The position numbers and the translations under genes are program-made. Positions 46,807 through 55,915 of a DNA stretch of 64,000 nt are shown in pieces. The stretch's first letter is position 1, and the number at the start of each line of letters is the position of its first letter. This DNA is from Bin55 sp965203735 (GTDB taxonomy: Bacteria; Pseudomonadota; Gammaproteobacteria; Pseudomonadales; Azotimanducaceae): positions 3,410,001 through 3,474,000 of the forward strand of contig OZ241909.1 of the NCBI GenBank assembly GCA_965203735.1. Reading direction: 5' to 3'. The notes beneath the pieces were generated by a model. That model saw nothing but the letters and a program-made list of their open reading frames with translations, searched no databases and had not been told where the DNA came from.

Positions 46807-48093
46807 ATGGATCAGGATCTCTCGCAACAACTCTTCAAGCGTGCGCAAGACGTAATACCTGGCGGAGTAAATTCGCCTGTTCGTGCATTCAAAAACGTGG
46901 GCGGAACTCCAATTTTCTTCTTGTCTGGGATCGGTCCGTACCTTGCAGATGTGGACGGTAACCACTACATAGACTATGTCGCCTCGTGGGGCCCAATGCT
47001 CCGTGGCTATAGTTGTGAGCCTGTCGTGTATGCACTGCGAGATCAATCCATTCGCGCAACAAGCTTCGGAGCTCCCACTCTTCAAGAAATTGAAATGGCA
47101 GAGTTGGTTGTTGACAGAGTAGCGTCGGTTGAAAAGGTGCGAATGGTCAATTCCGGAACCGAGGCGACGATGTCGGCAATTCGCCTCGCCCGAGGATTTA
47201 CGGGTCGAGATCGAATTGTGAAGTTCGAAGGTTGCTTTCATGGGCATGCAGACTCGCTACTTGTGAAAGCTGGATCAGGAGTCATGACCCTAGGTTTGCC
47301 TGACTCTCCTGGAGTCCCCGCAGACCTCGCCAAGCACACCTTGACGCTCCCATTCAATGATTGTCAAGCGATTGAAGAGACCTTTGCAAGCATGGGAGAT
47401 GACATCGCGTGCGTGATCGTCGAACCCATCGCCGGAAATATGGGTGTCGTTCCTCCCATAGATGGATTCCTGGAATCGTTGCGCAAAGTTACGCTGCAAC
47501 ATGGATCACTATTGATCTTCGACGAAGTCATGACTGGATTTCGTGTCGCTCCTGGTGGTGCCCAGGAGCTCTATGGCGTCACGCCCGACATTACAACCTT
47601 GGGAAAAGTCATAGGAGGGGGTCTACCGGTAGGCGCATTCGGTGGAAGGGCAGACATCATGGATCAATTGGCTCCCACGGGTCCTATCTATCAGTCCGGA
47701 ACACTTTCGGGTAACCCACTTGCGATGGCTGCTGGCCTTGCCTTGCTAAAGACACTTGACGACGAGTTCTATAGCAATCTCGAAGAGTGCACAACGACTC
47801 TGGTTGAAGGCTTGTTAAAGGAGGCGCGTGCTACCGGCATTGATCTTCAGATTAATTCCGTCTGTGGAATGTTCAGTCTATTTTTTACAAGACAACAAGA
47901 CGTACTGTCCTACGAACACGTAACGCAATGCGACGCTGAACGCTACCGAAAGTTCTTTCGTGAGATGCTCAACAACGGAGTGTACTTCGCGCCATCTCCT
48001 TATGAGTCTGCATTTGTGGGAGGCAGTCACACAAAGGTGGAAATCACCCGGACTATCGAACACGCAAGTCGAGCACTTCAAAGTCTCGTATGA
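46807..48093 (+). CDS. hemL: Glutamate-1-semialdehyde 2,1-aminomutase
   Basis: HemL converts glutamate-1-semialdehyde to 5-aminolevulinate, the precursor of haem, in the C5 pathway. The 428-residue PLP enzyme starts LFKRAQDVIPGGVNSPVRAF, a HemL signature, and has MVNSGTEATMSAIRLARGFTGR near residue 117-138, KFEGCFHGHAD near 143, the cofactor aspartate in FDEVMTGFRV near 240, and the PLP lysine in LGKVIGGGLPVGAFGG near 262-277. Length matches. It overlaps the next gene by four bases (ATGA) and so is translationally coupled to the PfkB kinase. Confidence 0.96.
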   Translation: MDQDLSQQLFKRAQDVIPGGVNSPVRAFKNVGGTPIFFLSGIGPYLADVDGNHYIDYVASWGPMLRGYSCEPVVYALRDQSIRATSFGAPTLQEIEMAELVVDRVASVEKVRMVNSGTEATMSAIRLARGFTGRDRIVKFEGCFHGHADSLLVKAGSGVMTLGLPDSPGVPADLAKHTLTLPFNDCQAIEETFASMGDDIACVIVEPIAGNMGVVPPIDGFLESLRKVTLQHGSLLIFDEVMTGFRVAPGGAQELYGVTPDITTLGKVIGGGLPVGAFGGRADIMDQLAPTGPIYQSGTLSGNPLAMAAGLALLKTLDDEFYSNLEECTTTLVEGLLKEARATGIDLQINSVCGMFSLFFTRQQDVLSYEHVTQCDAERYRKFFREMLNNGVYFAPSPYESAFVGGSHTKVEITRTIEHASRALQSLV

Positions 48094-49082
48094 CACCATA
48101 CGACATCTATGGCATCGGTAATGCGTTGTTGGATTCAGAGTACGCCGCCTCTGAGGCATTTCTGACCAAACACAACATCGAAAAGGGAAGAATGACCCTT
48201 ATCGATAGCGAACGTAGAGCCACTTTATTGAATGCAGTCTCAGGATCTCCCAACAGTGTTGGTGCTGGCGGATCTGCAGCGAATTCTGTTTTTGCGGCGC
48301 AAGGATTTGGTTGTCGTAATTACTTTGCTGGTGTCGTTCGCAACGACCAGGTCGGTCTCTCATTTCTAAACGAACTCTCTCGAGCGGGAATAGACTCCCT
48401 CGACGCAATCGACGACGCAAATTCTCATTCGGGACAGTGCCTCATTTTCGTGACTGAAGATGGGCAACGAAGTATGAACTCATTTCTTGGAATCTCCGAG
48501 ACACTAGATGAGCATCACGTCGAAGAGCGGATCGTTGCTCGATCCCAGTGGGCTTACATCGAAGGATACTTGGCGAGTTCGAGTACAGGAAGTGCGGCGG
48601 CAAGGAAAACCCGTGAGGTGGCCCTCCGCCACGGTGTGCATACCAGTCTTACGCTAGCTGATGTTTCTATAGTTCGAGCATTCAGAGAAACCTTGAAAGA
48701 AGTGATTGGCGAAAGGCTTGATTTGGTCTTTTGCAACATCGAGGAAGCATTGGAATGGTGTGAGACAGATCGATTGGAAGCTGCAGCGAAGGGCATACTC
48801 GACATCGCTCGTCACGCGGTCATAACCGTATCAGAGAACGGGTGCTACTTGACGGGACCCAACGGGCTTGTACATGTGGAGGGATTTCCGTGTCAACCCG
48901 TTGATAGCAATGGTGCCGGCGACATGTTTGCGGGAGCGTTCCTAGCTTCTCTCCAACAAGCGTCGACTCTTGAGGAGGCCGCTAGGTTCGCGAATTTTGC
49001 GGCTTCTCATATCGTACGCCGGTACGGCCCACGTCTGGAATCCATCGAGAAGTACGCGTCAATTGCAAAAACGTATGGCTAG
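48090..49082 (+). CDS. PfkB-family carbohydrate/nucleoside kinase (adenosine kinase-like)
   Basis: PfkB kinases phosphorylate sugars or nucleosides. The 330-residue protein has the N-terminal signature YGIGNALLDSEY, the substrate loop SVGAGGSAANSVFAAQGFG near residue 55-73, and the catalytic PfkB-2 motif DSNGAGDMFAGAFLAS near 272-287 with the base aspartate. The closest group by pattern is adenosine kinase-like PfkB proteins common in proteobacteria; ribokinase or inosine-guanosine kinase activity is possible. It overlaps hemL by four bases and overlaps the 3' end of sfsA on the other strand by four bases. Confidence 0.82.
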   Translation: MTPYDIYGIGNALLDSEYAASEAFLTKHNIEKGRMTLIDSERRATLLNAVSGSPNSVGAGGSAANSVFAAQGFGCRNYFAGVVRNDQVGLSFLNELSRAGIDSLDAIDDANSHSGQCLIFVTEDGQRSMNSFLGISETLDEHHVEERIVARSQWAYIEGYLASSSTGSAAARKTREVALRHGVHTSLTLADVSIVRAFRETLKEVIGERLDLVFCNIEEALEWCETDRLEAAAKGILDIARHAVITVSENGCYLTGPNGLVHVEGFPCQPVDSNGAGDMFAGAFLASLQQASTLEEAARFANFAASHIVRRYGPRLESIEKYASIAKTYG

Positions 49083-49771
49083 TTGGGGAGCTGAAACGGA
49101 ATCTCCGAATCCAGTTTCCAATCGCTTGGCGATATGTTCCATCGAAAAGCGAGCACTTCGACTCCAGAACTCATAGCTTTCCGAACAGCAACCTCATACC
49201 CGGGATCGATGTCCTTCGCAATAGTCAAGTAGTCGATTCCCGAATGCGGGATACAAAAAAACAGTATCGCTCGAAGTCCTCGCTTGGCACATTGCTCAAG
49301 TGCTTGCACGTGCCTTGTCGCCCTGATGCTCTCCGCATCCGGAAACACACCGACACCCTCTCGCAGCCATGAAACCATCTTGACTTCCAACATGACGTTG
49401 TCCGAACCGAAATCGAAACGACCTCGTTCGCCCGGAATTGAAACTTCTCGCGACCACTCCGAGTGATTCGCCACTTGTCGGATCTGCTTGGATAGCAATG
49501 CCTCATGAACAAGTTGGTTGGCTCTCGCTGTATTGACGCAAACGTCGTATCCCTGAAGCGTATGAACGATCTCAAGCGAACTTGGAAGCTTCCTATTGCG
49601 ATTTTTACTGGTAGAATACCAAACTCTGGATCCTTCTTCCGCACAGCCGTGCATTGCACCAGTATTGGCACAGTGCATCGTTAATACCTGCTTGCCGACC
49701 TTGACATCTGCTAGAAACCGTTTATACCGGCGTAGGAGAATTCCTTCGCGTAACGCTGGGTCAAACCTCAC
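49079..49771 (-). CDS. sfsA: SfsA family protein
   Basis: SfsA was named as a sugar-fermentation stimulation factor; it has an OB-fold plus a nuclease-like domain, and its true role is not settled. The 230-residue protein has ILLRRYKRFLADV, MHCANTGAMHGC near residue 32-43, VWYSTS near 50, the FDF and LEVKMVSW segment near 118-132 that resembles PD-(D/E)xK nuclease residues, and VFPDAESIRATRH. Length is typical. Standing just before the dksA gene is the usual gammaproteobacterial order, though here it is divergent from dksA. Confidence 0.9.
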   Translation of the reverse strand: MRFDPALREGILLRRYKRFLADVKVGKQVLTMHCANTGAMHGCAEEGSRVWYSTSKNRNRKLPSSLEIVHTLQGYDVCVNTARANQLVHEALLSKQIRQVANHSEWSREVSIPGERGRFDFGSDNVMLEVKMVSWLREGVGVFPDAESIRATRHVQALEQCAKRGLRAILFFCIPHSGIDYLTIAKDIDPGYEVAVRKAMSSGVEVLAFRWNISPSDWKLDSEIPFQLPN

Positions 49772-49875
49772 AGCAAACTACAGTCAAGAAATTCTGCATC
49801 TAATCTAGCAATCGGGGGAGTTTTTTGGTATGTTTGCACGATTCTCAGACACGAGCTTTACTCTCATTTTCTCAT

Positions 49876-51654
49876 ATGACACTGCAAGCAGACTCACAAA
49901 ATGCATCCAGCGAACCAGAGACGAAGCCCGATGTCTCACCGGTAGGCGGATCAAAGAAACAATCGAAGAACCAGAAAAAGAAATCCAAGGCTGCTAACAC
50001 GAAGGCCAAGAATCCTTCCAGAGCAAAAACCTCCAAACCTGCAGCAAAGTCGACGGGGAAAGCATCCAAGAAACCCAAGTCCGCCAAGACTGCTGCGAAA
50101 GCACCAAAGATCACGGCTAAGGCTGTGAGATCCAAGAAGCCAAAGGCAACAGCAAAATCGGCGGCCAAGAAAGCCACCGCCGACAAGAAGAAGGCAAGAG
50201 CTACATCCAAAGCCACAAAAAGCAAGGCAACCGCCAAGAAAGAACCTTCCGCTAAAACCACAAGAACAAAGAAAACGGCTACTAGTAAAGCCGCAACAAA
50301 AGCCACTCCGCGAAGAGCGGCGACCAAAAAGGTAGCTGCCAAGGCTAGATCAGAAGTGCGAAAGGCAACAACCAAACGGCGACCCACAGCTCGTTCAGTC
50401 GTGGCCGCGATCGACAGAGCCTCTAAAGCACTGGATTTGCTCAAAGACTATGTGCTAGCTTCTGAGGAGGAAGCTAAAGCTGCAAAGACTGCACCAGCGG
50501 CTTCGTCGAAGAAAACGACGGCAAGAAAGACTCCATCCAGAGCAAAGACTTCAGCACGGGCTACCAAGCCAAGCGCTCCAAGAACCGCTGCAAAGGCCAC
50601 CACAAAGAAACCTTCAGCGAAAACTAAGGCAAAGAAATCGACTGCGTCGATCCAAGCTACCTCATCTAGGAAGAAACCTTCAGGCTCGACAAGGTCAAGT
50701 CGGGCATCGAAAACGCCTTCGAGGACAACGGTAGCTCCAAAGACCACAAGAAAGTCCACGGCACAGAACGCGCCGGCCAAGAAGACCGCTGCAAAGACTT
50801 CCACTAGGAAAACCTCTGCCAAGAAGCCTGCAACAAAATCTCCTGCAAAAAAGGCACCCGCAAAATCGGCTGACAAGTCTCCGAAAGCAGGAGCGGTCAA
50901 GAAGTCCAAAGCTAGCACATCAAAGGCGAGCCCTAAGCGTACAGCTACAACCAAAGTTTCTGCATCGAAAGCCAGTCCAAAGAAAACCAGCAAAGCCAAG
51001 ACAACCTCGTCGGGCAAATCAAAGTCAAAGTCCAGCGCTTCGGCAAAGTCGGCCGAAGATCCCAGTTCTAGGGAGCCGACTAGGTCGGCTCCCAAAGTAC
51101 ACCAGTCAGAAAAAATCAGCAGACTGGCGGCCATTTCTTCCGCCACTGCACGCAAAGCAGGTGCTGCGACCAGACCTCGAACGCCAAGGCCGGATCGAGA
51201 ACCCATCATTAGCCCCGAAGCAGCGAATACTGGATTCCTTCGGAATCTTGGAATTGAACCGTACAAGCCTCGAGTCAATGAGCCTTATATGGCCAAGAAT
51301 CAGCACGGGCACTTTCACGAAATTCTTGTTCGCTGGCGAGACAAACTCATGGAAGACGTAGACCGGACGGTCAACAATATGCAGGGCGAAGTCTCAAACT
51401 TGCCCGATCCCGTAGACCAAGGAACAAATGAGGGAATCTTTGAAGGCGAACTGCGTACCAGAGATCGCGAGCGTCAGCTAATTAACAAAATCGCAAAAGC
51501 ACTTGAGAAGTTGGAAACTGAGGACTATGGCTACTGTGACGACTGCGGAATTGAAATCGGTTTGCGTCGACTGGAAGCCAGACCTATCGCCACAAAGTGC
51601 GTAGACTGCAAGGAACGCGATGAGGTTCGCGAAAAGCAGCAACGTGGCAGCTAA
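49876..51654 (+). CDS. dksA: DksA with a very long histone H1-like lysine/alanine-rich N-terminal tail
   Basis: DksA binds the RNA polymerase secondary channel and, with ppGpp, controls rRNA and stress promoters. The C-terminal ~140 residues are a complete DksA: the LGIEPYKPR start, coiled coil WRDKLMEDVDRTV, the essential tip DPVD, ELRTRDRERQLINKI, and the zinc finger YCDDCG...CVDCKE. In front is a ~450-residue tail of Lys, Ala, Ser, Thr and Arg repeats (AKK, KKTA, SAKK), like histone H1 or AlgP, broken by one neutral segment VVAAIDRASKALDLL. E. coli DksA is only 151 residues. The start is the ATG at 49876; a TTG at 49825 after GGGGGAG (4-nt spacing) is an alternative. It is followed directly by gluQ. 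Confidence 0.88.
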   Translation: MTLQADSQNASSEPETKPDVSPVGGSKKQSKNQKKKSKAANTKAKNPSRAKTSKPAAKSTGKASKKPKSAKTAAKAPKITAKAVRSKKPKATAKSAAKKATADKKKARATSKATKSKATAKKEPSAKTTRTKKTATSKAATKATPRRAATKKVAAKARSEVRKATTKRRPTARSVVAAIDRASKALDLLKDYVLASEEEAKAAKTAPAASSKKTTARKTPSRAKTSARATKPSAPRTAAKATTKKPSAKTKAKKSTASIQATSSRKKPSGSTRSSRASKTPSRTTVAPKTTRKSTAQNAPAKKTAAKTSTRKTSAKKPATKSPAKKAPAKSADKSPKAGAVKKSKASTSKASPKRTATTKVSASKASPKKTSKAKTTSSGKSKSKSSASAKSAEDPSSREPTRSAPKVHQSEKISRLAAISSATARKAGAATRPRTPRPDREPIISPEAANTGFLRNLGIEPYKPRVNEPYMAKNQHGHFHEILVRWRDKLMEDVDRTVNNMQGEVSNLPDPVDQGTNEGIFEGELRTRDRERQLINKIAKALEKLETEDYGYCDDCGIEIGLRRLEARPIATKCVDCKERDEVREKQQRGS

Positions 51655-51663
51655 ATCGGAACG

Positions 51664-52542
51664 ATTCACTCACAAGACTACGTAGGACGCTTTGCGCCAA
51701 CAAACTCCGGGGCACTGCATCTGGGATCTTTGCTTGTTGCAGTTGCGAGTTTTCTTGACGCACGATCTCGTGGAGGTAAATGGCTATTAAGAATTGATGA
51801 CCTCGATGCGTCACGAGTGAGCAAAGAGGCCGAAAGAGACATTTTGACGTCTCTAGAGTGCCACGGATTGCACTGGGATGGAAAACCCGTTTATCAACAG
51901 GAACACATCCATCACTACCAGAAAGCCTTAGAGAACCTTGCCGACCAAGGACACACATTTCCATGCACGTGTAGTCGCAAGGACATTGACCGCTACGCAG
52001 GCTGTGTTCGCGGTTGTGGTTCAGCCAAAGCCAAGAAACAAGAACCATATTCGATTAGGATGCGAGTGTCACTGGTCGACACAATAGTTCGCGATGAAAT
52101 TCAAGGACAATTGAGTGATGGCGCATGTAGCGAAACGAAGAACGTCGCCATTTGGAGGCGAGATGGAATTCCGAGCTATCCGCTCTCCGTTGTGGTCGAT
52201 GACAGTATCATGGGAGTGTCGCACATCGTACGCGGGTCCGACCTTGCCGACAATACTGTGTTGCAAGTTTTCCTATTGGATAAGCTAGGACTTGAACGCC
52301 CGTGGTACGCACACATCCCTGTGGTCAAAGATCGAAATGGCGAAAAGTTGTCGAAACGAGACGAAGCCACGACCATTGACAACCGGCATCCCATACAAAA
52401 TGTAACGTGGTCAATGCAGTTACTTGGAATGGATCCGCCTCAAGGCATGGCTCTTGAAGAATTGTTGGACTGGGGCACTGAGCACTGGTCACTAGAAGAC
52501 ATTCCTTGCGAACCGAGCCTTTCAAGTGTGGTGAGTATCTAA
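51664..52542 (+). CDS. gluQ: Glutamyl-Q tRNA(Asp) synthetase (non-canonical start)
   Basis: GluQ glutamylates queuosine in tRNA-Asp. The product resembles the catalytic half of GluRS: the ATP-binding motif YVGRFAPTNSGALHLGSL, LLRIDDLD, zinc-ligand cysteines in FPCTCSRK and GCVRGCG, and the KMSKS-like GEKLSKRDEA near residue 225. No ATG, GTG or TTG lies between the dksA stop (51652-51654, same frame) and the conserved start of the domain. The first usable TTG (51730) would delete the HIGH-like motif. ATT at 51664 places the protein exactly as in E. coli (six residues before YxGRFAP), so I take it as the likely start; ATC at 51655 is another option. Confidence 0.82.
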   Translation: MHSQDYVGRFAPTNSGALHLGSLLVAVASFLDARSRGGKWLLRIDDLDASRVSKEAERDILTSLECHGLHWDGKPVYQQEHIHHYQKALENLADQGHTFPCTCSRKDIDRYAGCVRGCGSAKAKKQEPYSIRMRVSLVDTIVRDEIQGQLSDGACSETKNVAIWRRDGIPSYPLSVVVDDSIMGVSHIVRGSDLADNTVLQVFLLDKLGLERPWYAHIPVVKDRNGEKLSKRDEATTIDNRHPIQNVTWSMQLLGMDPPQGMALEELLDWGTEHWSLEDIPCEPSLSSVVSI

Positions 52543-52583
52543 GGTAAATTTTTGAAGCTAATTCACATTTCGACGAGCTCTAG

Positions 52584-53906
52584 TTGGCGAACGTGCTGAA
52601 CATGATTCTTTGCAGCGTACTTGACGATGGCCCAGTGAGATCTTTGGTTCACGAATGCATGTCAGAGTGCGATTACCAAGTATTGGATCACTCCGCTGAC
52701 GAGTTGGCCAATGGAACGCCACAGAACACATTCCACGCAATACTAGCTCCATCGAGACTCGTCGATCAGGCGGCGACTTTGAGACAACTCTCAACATACG
52801 CTCCAGTGATCATCGTCGACGACATTCCGACATTCGGCAAAGCTGTGAGTGCAATACGCAACGGAGCTTATGACTACATTCCCGTCGGTACACAGCAAGA
52901 ATTGACTGATGCAATTCTCAGTTCAGTCCTTGATTCCGATATGGCAAGTGGCTTGTTCAACCTAGAACGAGAAATTCTGGGTATCTGCGATGAAATTAGA
53001 GAAATAAGAAACTTGGTACGGAAAGTCGCCCCCACCGACGGATCCGTTTTGCTGCACGGTGCCACAGGAACCGGCAAGAATTTGGTTGCCAAGTGCATTC
53101 ATTCCACAAGCAATAGGTCCGAAGGTCCTTTTGTAAAGTTGGACTGTGATCGAGTTCCACCAGATAGAGTCATGGCCGAACTGTTTGGAAATGGGCAAGG
53201 TGAGACACATACAGGTCGTGTCCTCGCCTCTAACGGCGGAACCTTGTTTCTTAACGAAGTTGGAAGTCTACCCAGCGAGGCACAAGCGGCCCTCTTGCAT
53301 CTACTTGATTACAACGAAATTCAGCAATTCGGGCAGGACCTACCCATTGCTGTCGACACACGAATCATCGTAGCCAGCGTATTTCCTCTCGACACCTTGG
53401 CGGATCTGGGCAGAATCGGGAGAGGTCTCTGTACACGACTGAGCCAATTTAGATTGATTTTGCCGCCGCTATCTGAACGAGGCGACGATGTAGTGCTGTT
53501 GGCGGAGGACAAGTTGAGAAAGCACAGCTCCACTCTGGGGAAGACCGGAATGGAGTTTCACGTTTCAACTGTGTCCCGAATGTTGCAATATGACTGGCCC
53601 GGCAACGTTCGTGAACTCGACCAAGCCGTCGAGAGAGCCGTTCTAGTAAGCGAGTCAAACTCAATACTGCCGGAAGATCTCGGAATTGATACCATTCCGC
53701 CTCCTCAGCATCCAGTAGACCAGTCCAGCGGCGAGTTCACAACTTTAGAGGATTATTTCATCGAGTTTGTCCGCGCCAACGAAGAACGCTACACGGAGAC
53801 AGAACTTGCCGAAAAGCTAGGTATATCCAGAAAAAGCCTATGGGAACGACGCAATAAGCTTGGTATCCCCAGGCGGCGAGCCAAGGTCAAACGGCTACAT
53901 ACTTAG
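52584..53906 (+). CDS. Degenerate NtrC/CbrB-type transcriptional regulator
   Basis: The layout is that of a sigma-54 activator: a receiver-like domain (1-~120), an AAA+ domain (~130-365) and a Fis-type HTH (ETELAEKLGISRKSLWERRNKLG, C-terminus). It lies where cbrB sits in Pseudomonas, between gluQ and pcnB, but there is no cbrA. Key residues are changed. The phosphoacceptor region reads ILAPSRL with no aspartate. Walker A is GATGTGKN (159-166). The sigma-54-contacting GAFTGA loop is replaced by GETHTG (206-211). Walker B is LFLNE instead of LFLDE (221-225). It probably cannot be phosphorylated or activate sigma-54 polymerase normally. It may bind DNA as a repressor or sigma-70 regulator. Start: TTG 52584 or ATG 52602. 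Confidence 0.8.
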   Translation: MANVLNMILCSVLDDGPVRSLVHECMSECDYQVLDHSADELANGTPQNTFHAILAPSRLVDQAATLRQLSTYAPVIIVDDIPTFGKAVSAIRNGAYDYIPVGTQQELTDAILSSVLDSDMASGLFNLEREILGICDEIREIRNLVRKVAPTDGSVLLHGATGTGKNLVAKCIHSTSNRSEGPFVKLDCDRVPPDRVMAELFGNGQGETHTGRVLASNGGTLFLNEVGSLPSEAQAALLHLLDYNEIQQFGQDLPIAVDTRIIVASVFPLDTLADLGRIGRGLCTRLSQFRLILPPLSERGDDVVLLAEDKLRKHSSTLGKTGMEFHVSTVSRMLQYDWPGNVRELDQAVERAVLVSESNSILPEDLGIDTIPPPQHPVDQSSGEFTTLEDYFIEFVRANEERYTETELAEKLGISRKSLWERRNKLGIPRRRAKVKRLHT

Positions 53907-54028
53907 AAAACCCAGCAAGCTCTCTCACGTCATACTAGTCTCGACTTTGATGATGGCAGGTGACGTTTGTCCGCCAGTTGACGCGTTACTGGCAAGACTA
54001 AATCCACAAAACTTGATCTTGCGATTCT

Positions 54029-54523
54029 CTATAAGACACCCAAACTGCGTTCAATGAACCAGTGCTTAAGTTTGTCGTTCTCGAAGACGAACTCGCCCGA
54101 CACCTGGTCACCTGCCAGTACGTAAGGCAGCCAATACCGATCATCTTCCCACATTCTGTCGTACGGCACGGAGTCTCTTGAACACCAAAACGGGTCTGCT
54201 TCGGCAGTACCGCTCGGACTCCCTTCGAATTCATCCACGAGAAACACGTACCCTTCAAGAGAGAACTCGGTCTTCAAGTCGAGGAACTTGAGCAGGGCAC
54301 AACGGCGAGTAGCCGATACTCGAAGCCCCACTTCTTCTCGCAATTCGCGAATCGCGCCAGCTTCTGCGGACTCTCCTGCTTCTAGCTTCCCACCGGGTGC
54401 ATTTACCTTGCCCTGACCATGTCCTCTGAGTTTATTAATCAGCAAAACTGATTGATTTCTAAGTACATAAATAAGCGTTGCGCGATGTTGTGGAGTCCAG
54501 TCTTCGGGAATCAGTACACTCAA
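54029..54523 (-). CDS. Nudix hydrolase, MTH1 (8-oxo-dGTPase)-like
   Basis: The Nudix box GGKLEAGESAEAGAIRELREEVGL is complete with its REXXEE core. Flanking features match animal MTH1/NUDT1: NAPGGK before the box, and the C-terminal DRMWEDDRYWLPYVL and GEFVFENDKL segments, which in MTH1 hold the purine-recognition residues (MWPDDSYWFP). It therefore likely hydrolyses oxidised purine nucleotides such as 8-oxo-dGTP. The frame opens at 54571, but the TTG at 54521-54523 has GGAG seven bases upstream and is preferred, giving 164 residues. It interrupts the otherwise rightward dksA-to-acs series and is divergent from pcnB. Confidence 0.82.
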   Translation of the reverse strand: MSVLIPEDWTPQHRATLIYVLRNQSVLLINKLRGHGQGKVNAPGGKLEAGESAEAGAIRELREEVGLRVSATRRCALLKFLDLKTEFSLEGYVFLVDEFEGSPSGTAEADPFWCSRDSVPYDRMWEDDRYWLPYVLAGDQVSGEFVFENDKLKHWFIERSLGVL

Positions 54524-54617
54524 ACTAGCTCTCCGCCGTGCATGAGCGCTTTCCACAATTCCAAGGTGCAAACTGCTACTTGCAATAAAATTGGCTTAAA
54601 TCCCGTCAAATGCATCT

Positions 54618-55868
54618 TTGCACGGTTTGCCACGTCCCCAACGACACAAGAATCTGCTTTCCCTCGACCAGATTCCTCACCCGATTCGAAATATCGTAGC
54701 AACTCTCGTCGAACACGGTTACGATGCAAAGGTAGTCGGCGGCTGCATCCGCGATTTGTTATTGGGTATACAACCCAAGGACTTTGACGTAGTAACCGAT
54801 GCCAAACCCCATGAAATCAAAGCCTTGTTTTCACGTGCCTTCGTAATCGGACGGAGATTCAAGCTCGTTCACGTCCAACACGGGAGAGAGATCACAGAAG
54901 TTTCGACTTTTCGCCGGTTGGCGAAAAGGAAATCGTCCCGAAGCAAGAATCAGCTCAATCTCTTCGGTTCTATCGAAGACGACCATTACCTGCGCGATTT
55001 CACGATCAATGCACTCTACTTCGACATGGAATCCGAGGAGATCATCGACTATTGCGGCGGACTACAGGACGTGTACAAGCGTCAATTGCGTTGTATCGGA
55101 GATCCCAATCGAAGATTCACCGAAGACCCGTGTCGCGTCCTTAGAGCTGTGAGATTCATTTCTAAACTGCCACTGAAGCTCGAGTCCCGACTACGGAAAT
55201 CCATGAGGAAACATGCTGAATCGTTGAAGAGTGTAAAACCAGCAAGACTAGAAAACGAACTCCAGAAGATGTTCTTGAATGGAGCGGCGGCTAGTGCATA
55301 TCTAAATTTGGAGCGTCTTGACTTGCTAGAGATCCTCTTTCCTTCCGTGGAAAGTGATAACTCACTCGCTCTTCGAGCCATGCAAAATACCGATGAACGA
55401 GTTGCTGACGACAAAAACGTAACCTTGGCTTTTCTGCTGGCTGCAATGCACTGGGACCAGTTCAAGACTCTCGGGAACTACGATCCAACTGGTCGAATGT
55501 CCATTGCCAAGTCCATCGCTGCCGCTGAATCGATACTCAAACGCCAGCGGGAAATACTGAGAGTAACGAAGCAAGCAAGAGACTTCATTGTTGAGACTTG
55601 GACTCTGCAAACTCGGCTGGAACGGGAACGTCCCACGCGAGTCAGGGAGGTGCTGTCGCACAATCGTTTTCGGGCTGCGTACGACCTCCTTGTGCTCCGA
55701 GAGTCAGTTGGAGAAGCTAGCACTCACATGGCACAATGGTGGACGGACTTGCAAGGAATGGATGAAGAGGAACAGTCTTCCGCAATTCAGCAGATGAAGC
55801 CCAAACAACGGAGTAAGCGTCGCAAACGCAAACAAGCAGTTGAAGCTATTGCAACTACAACGTCATAA
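54618..55868 (+). CDS. pcnB: Poly(A) polymerase I
   Basis: PcnB adds poly(A) tails that mark RNA for decay by PNPase and RNase E. The 416-residue protein has the nucleotidyltransferase signature KVVGGCIRDLLLG near residue 39-51 and KPKDFDVVTDA-type PKDFDVVTDAKP near 53-64 with the catalytic aspartates, RRFKLVHVQHGREITEVSTFR near 76-96, and RDFTINALYFD near 124-134. A basic C-terminal tail (KPKQRSKRRKRKQ) suits RNA binding. The start is TTG at 54618, or the TTG three codons on; no ATG is in frame nearby. E. coli pcnB also uses an unusual start (AUU), so weak initiation may be conserved. In Pseudomonas folK follows; here panB does. Confidence 0.92.
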   Translation: MHGLPRPQRHKNLLSLDQIPHPIRNIVATLVEHGYDAKVVGGCIRDLLLGIQPKDFDVVTDAKPHEIKALFSRAFVIGRRFKLVHVQHGREITEVSTFRRLAKRKSSRSKNQLNLFGSIEDDHYLRDFTINALYFDMESEEIIDYCGGLQDVYKRQLRCIGDPNRRFTEDPCRVLRAVRFISKLPLKLESRLRKSMRKHAESLKSVKPARLENELQKMFLNGAAASAYLNLERLDLLEILFPSVESDNSLALRAMQNTDERVADDKNVTLAFLLAAMHWDQFKTLGNYDPTGRMSIAKSIAAAESILKRQREILRVTKQARDFIVETWTLQTRLERERPTRVREVLSHNRFRAAYDLLVLRESVGEASTHMAQWWTDLQGMDEEEQSSAIQQMKPKQRSKRRKRKQAVEAIATTTS

Positions 55869-55915
55869 CGCAAGCAGTGAATCCCAGTACAAATCAACTT
55901 GACAATTAAGGCAAC

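Noticed and set aside
49872..51278. Long minus-strand frames (190 and 276 codons) opposite the DksA tail
   Set aside because: They are the hydrophobic mirror image of Lys/Ala codons in the tail. No ribosome site or family match; composition is explained by the plus-strand repeats.
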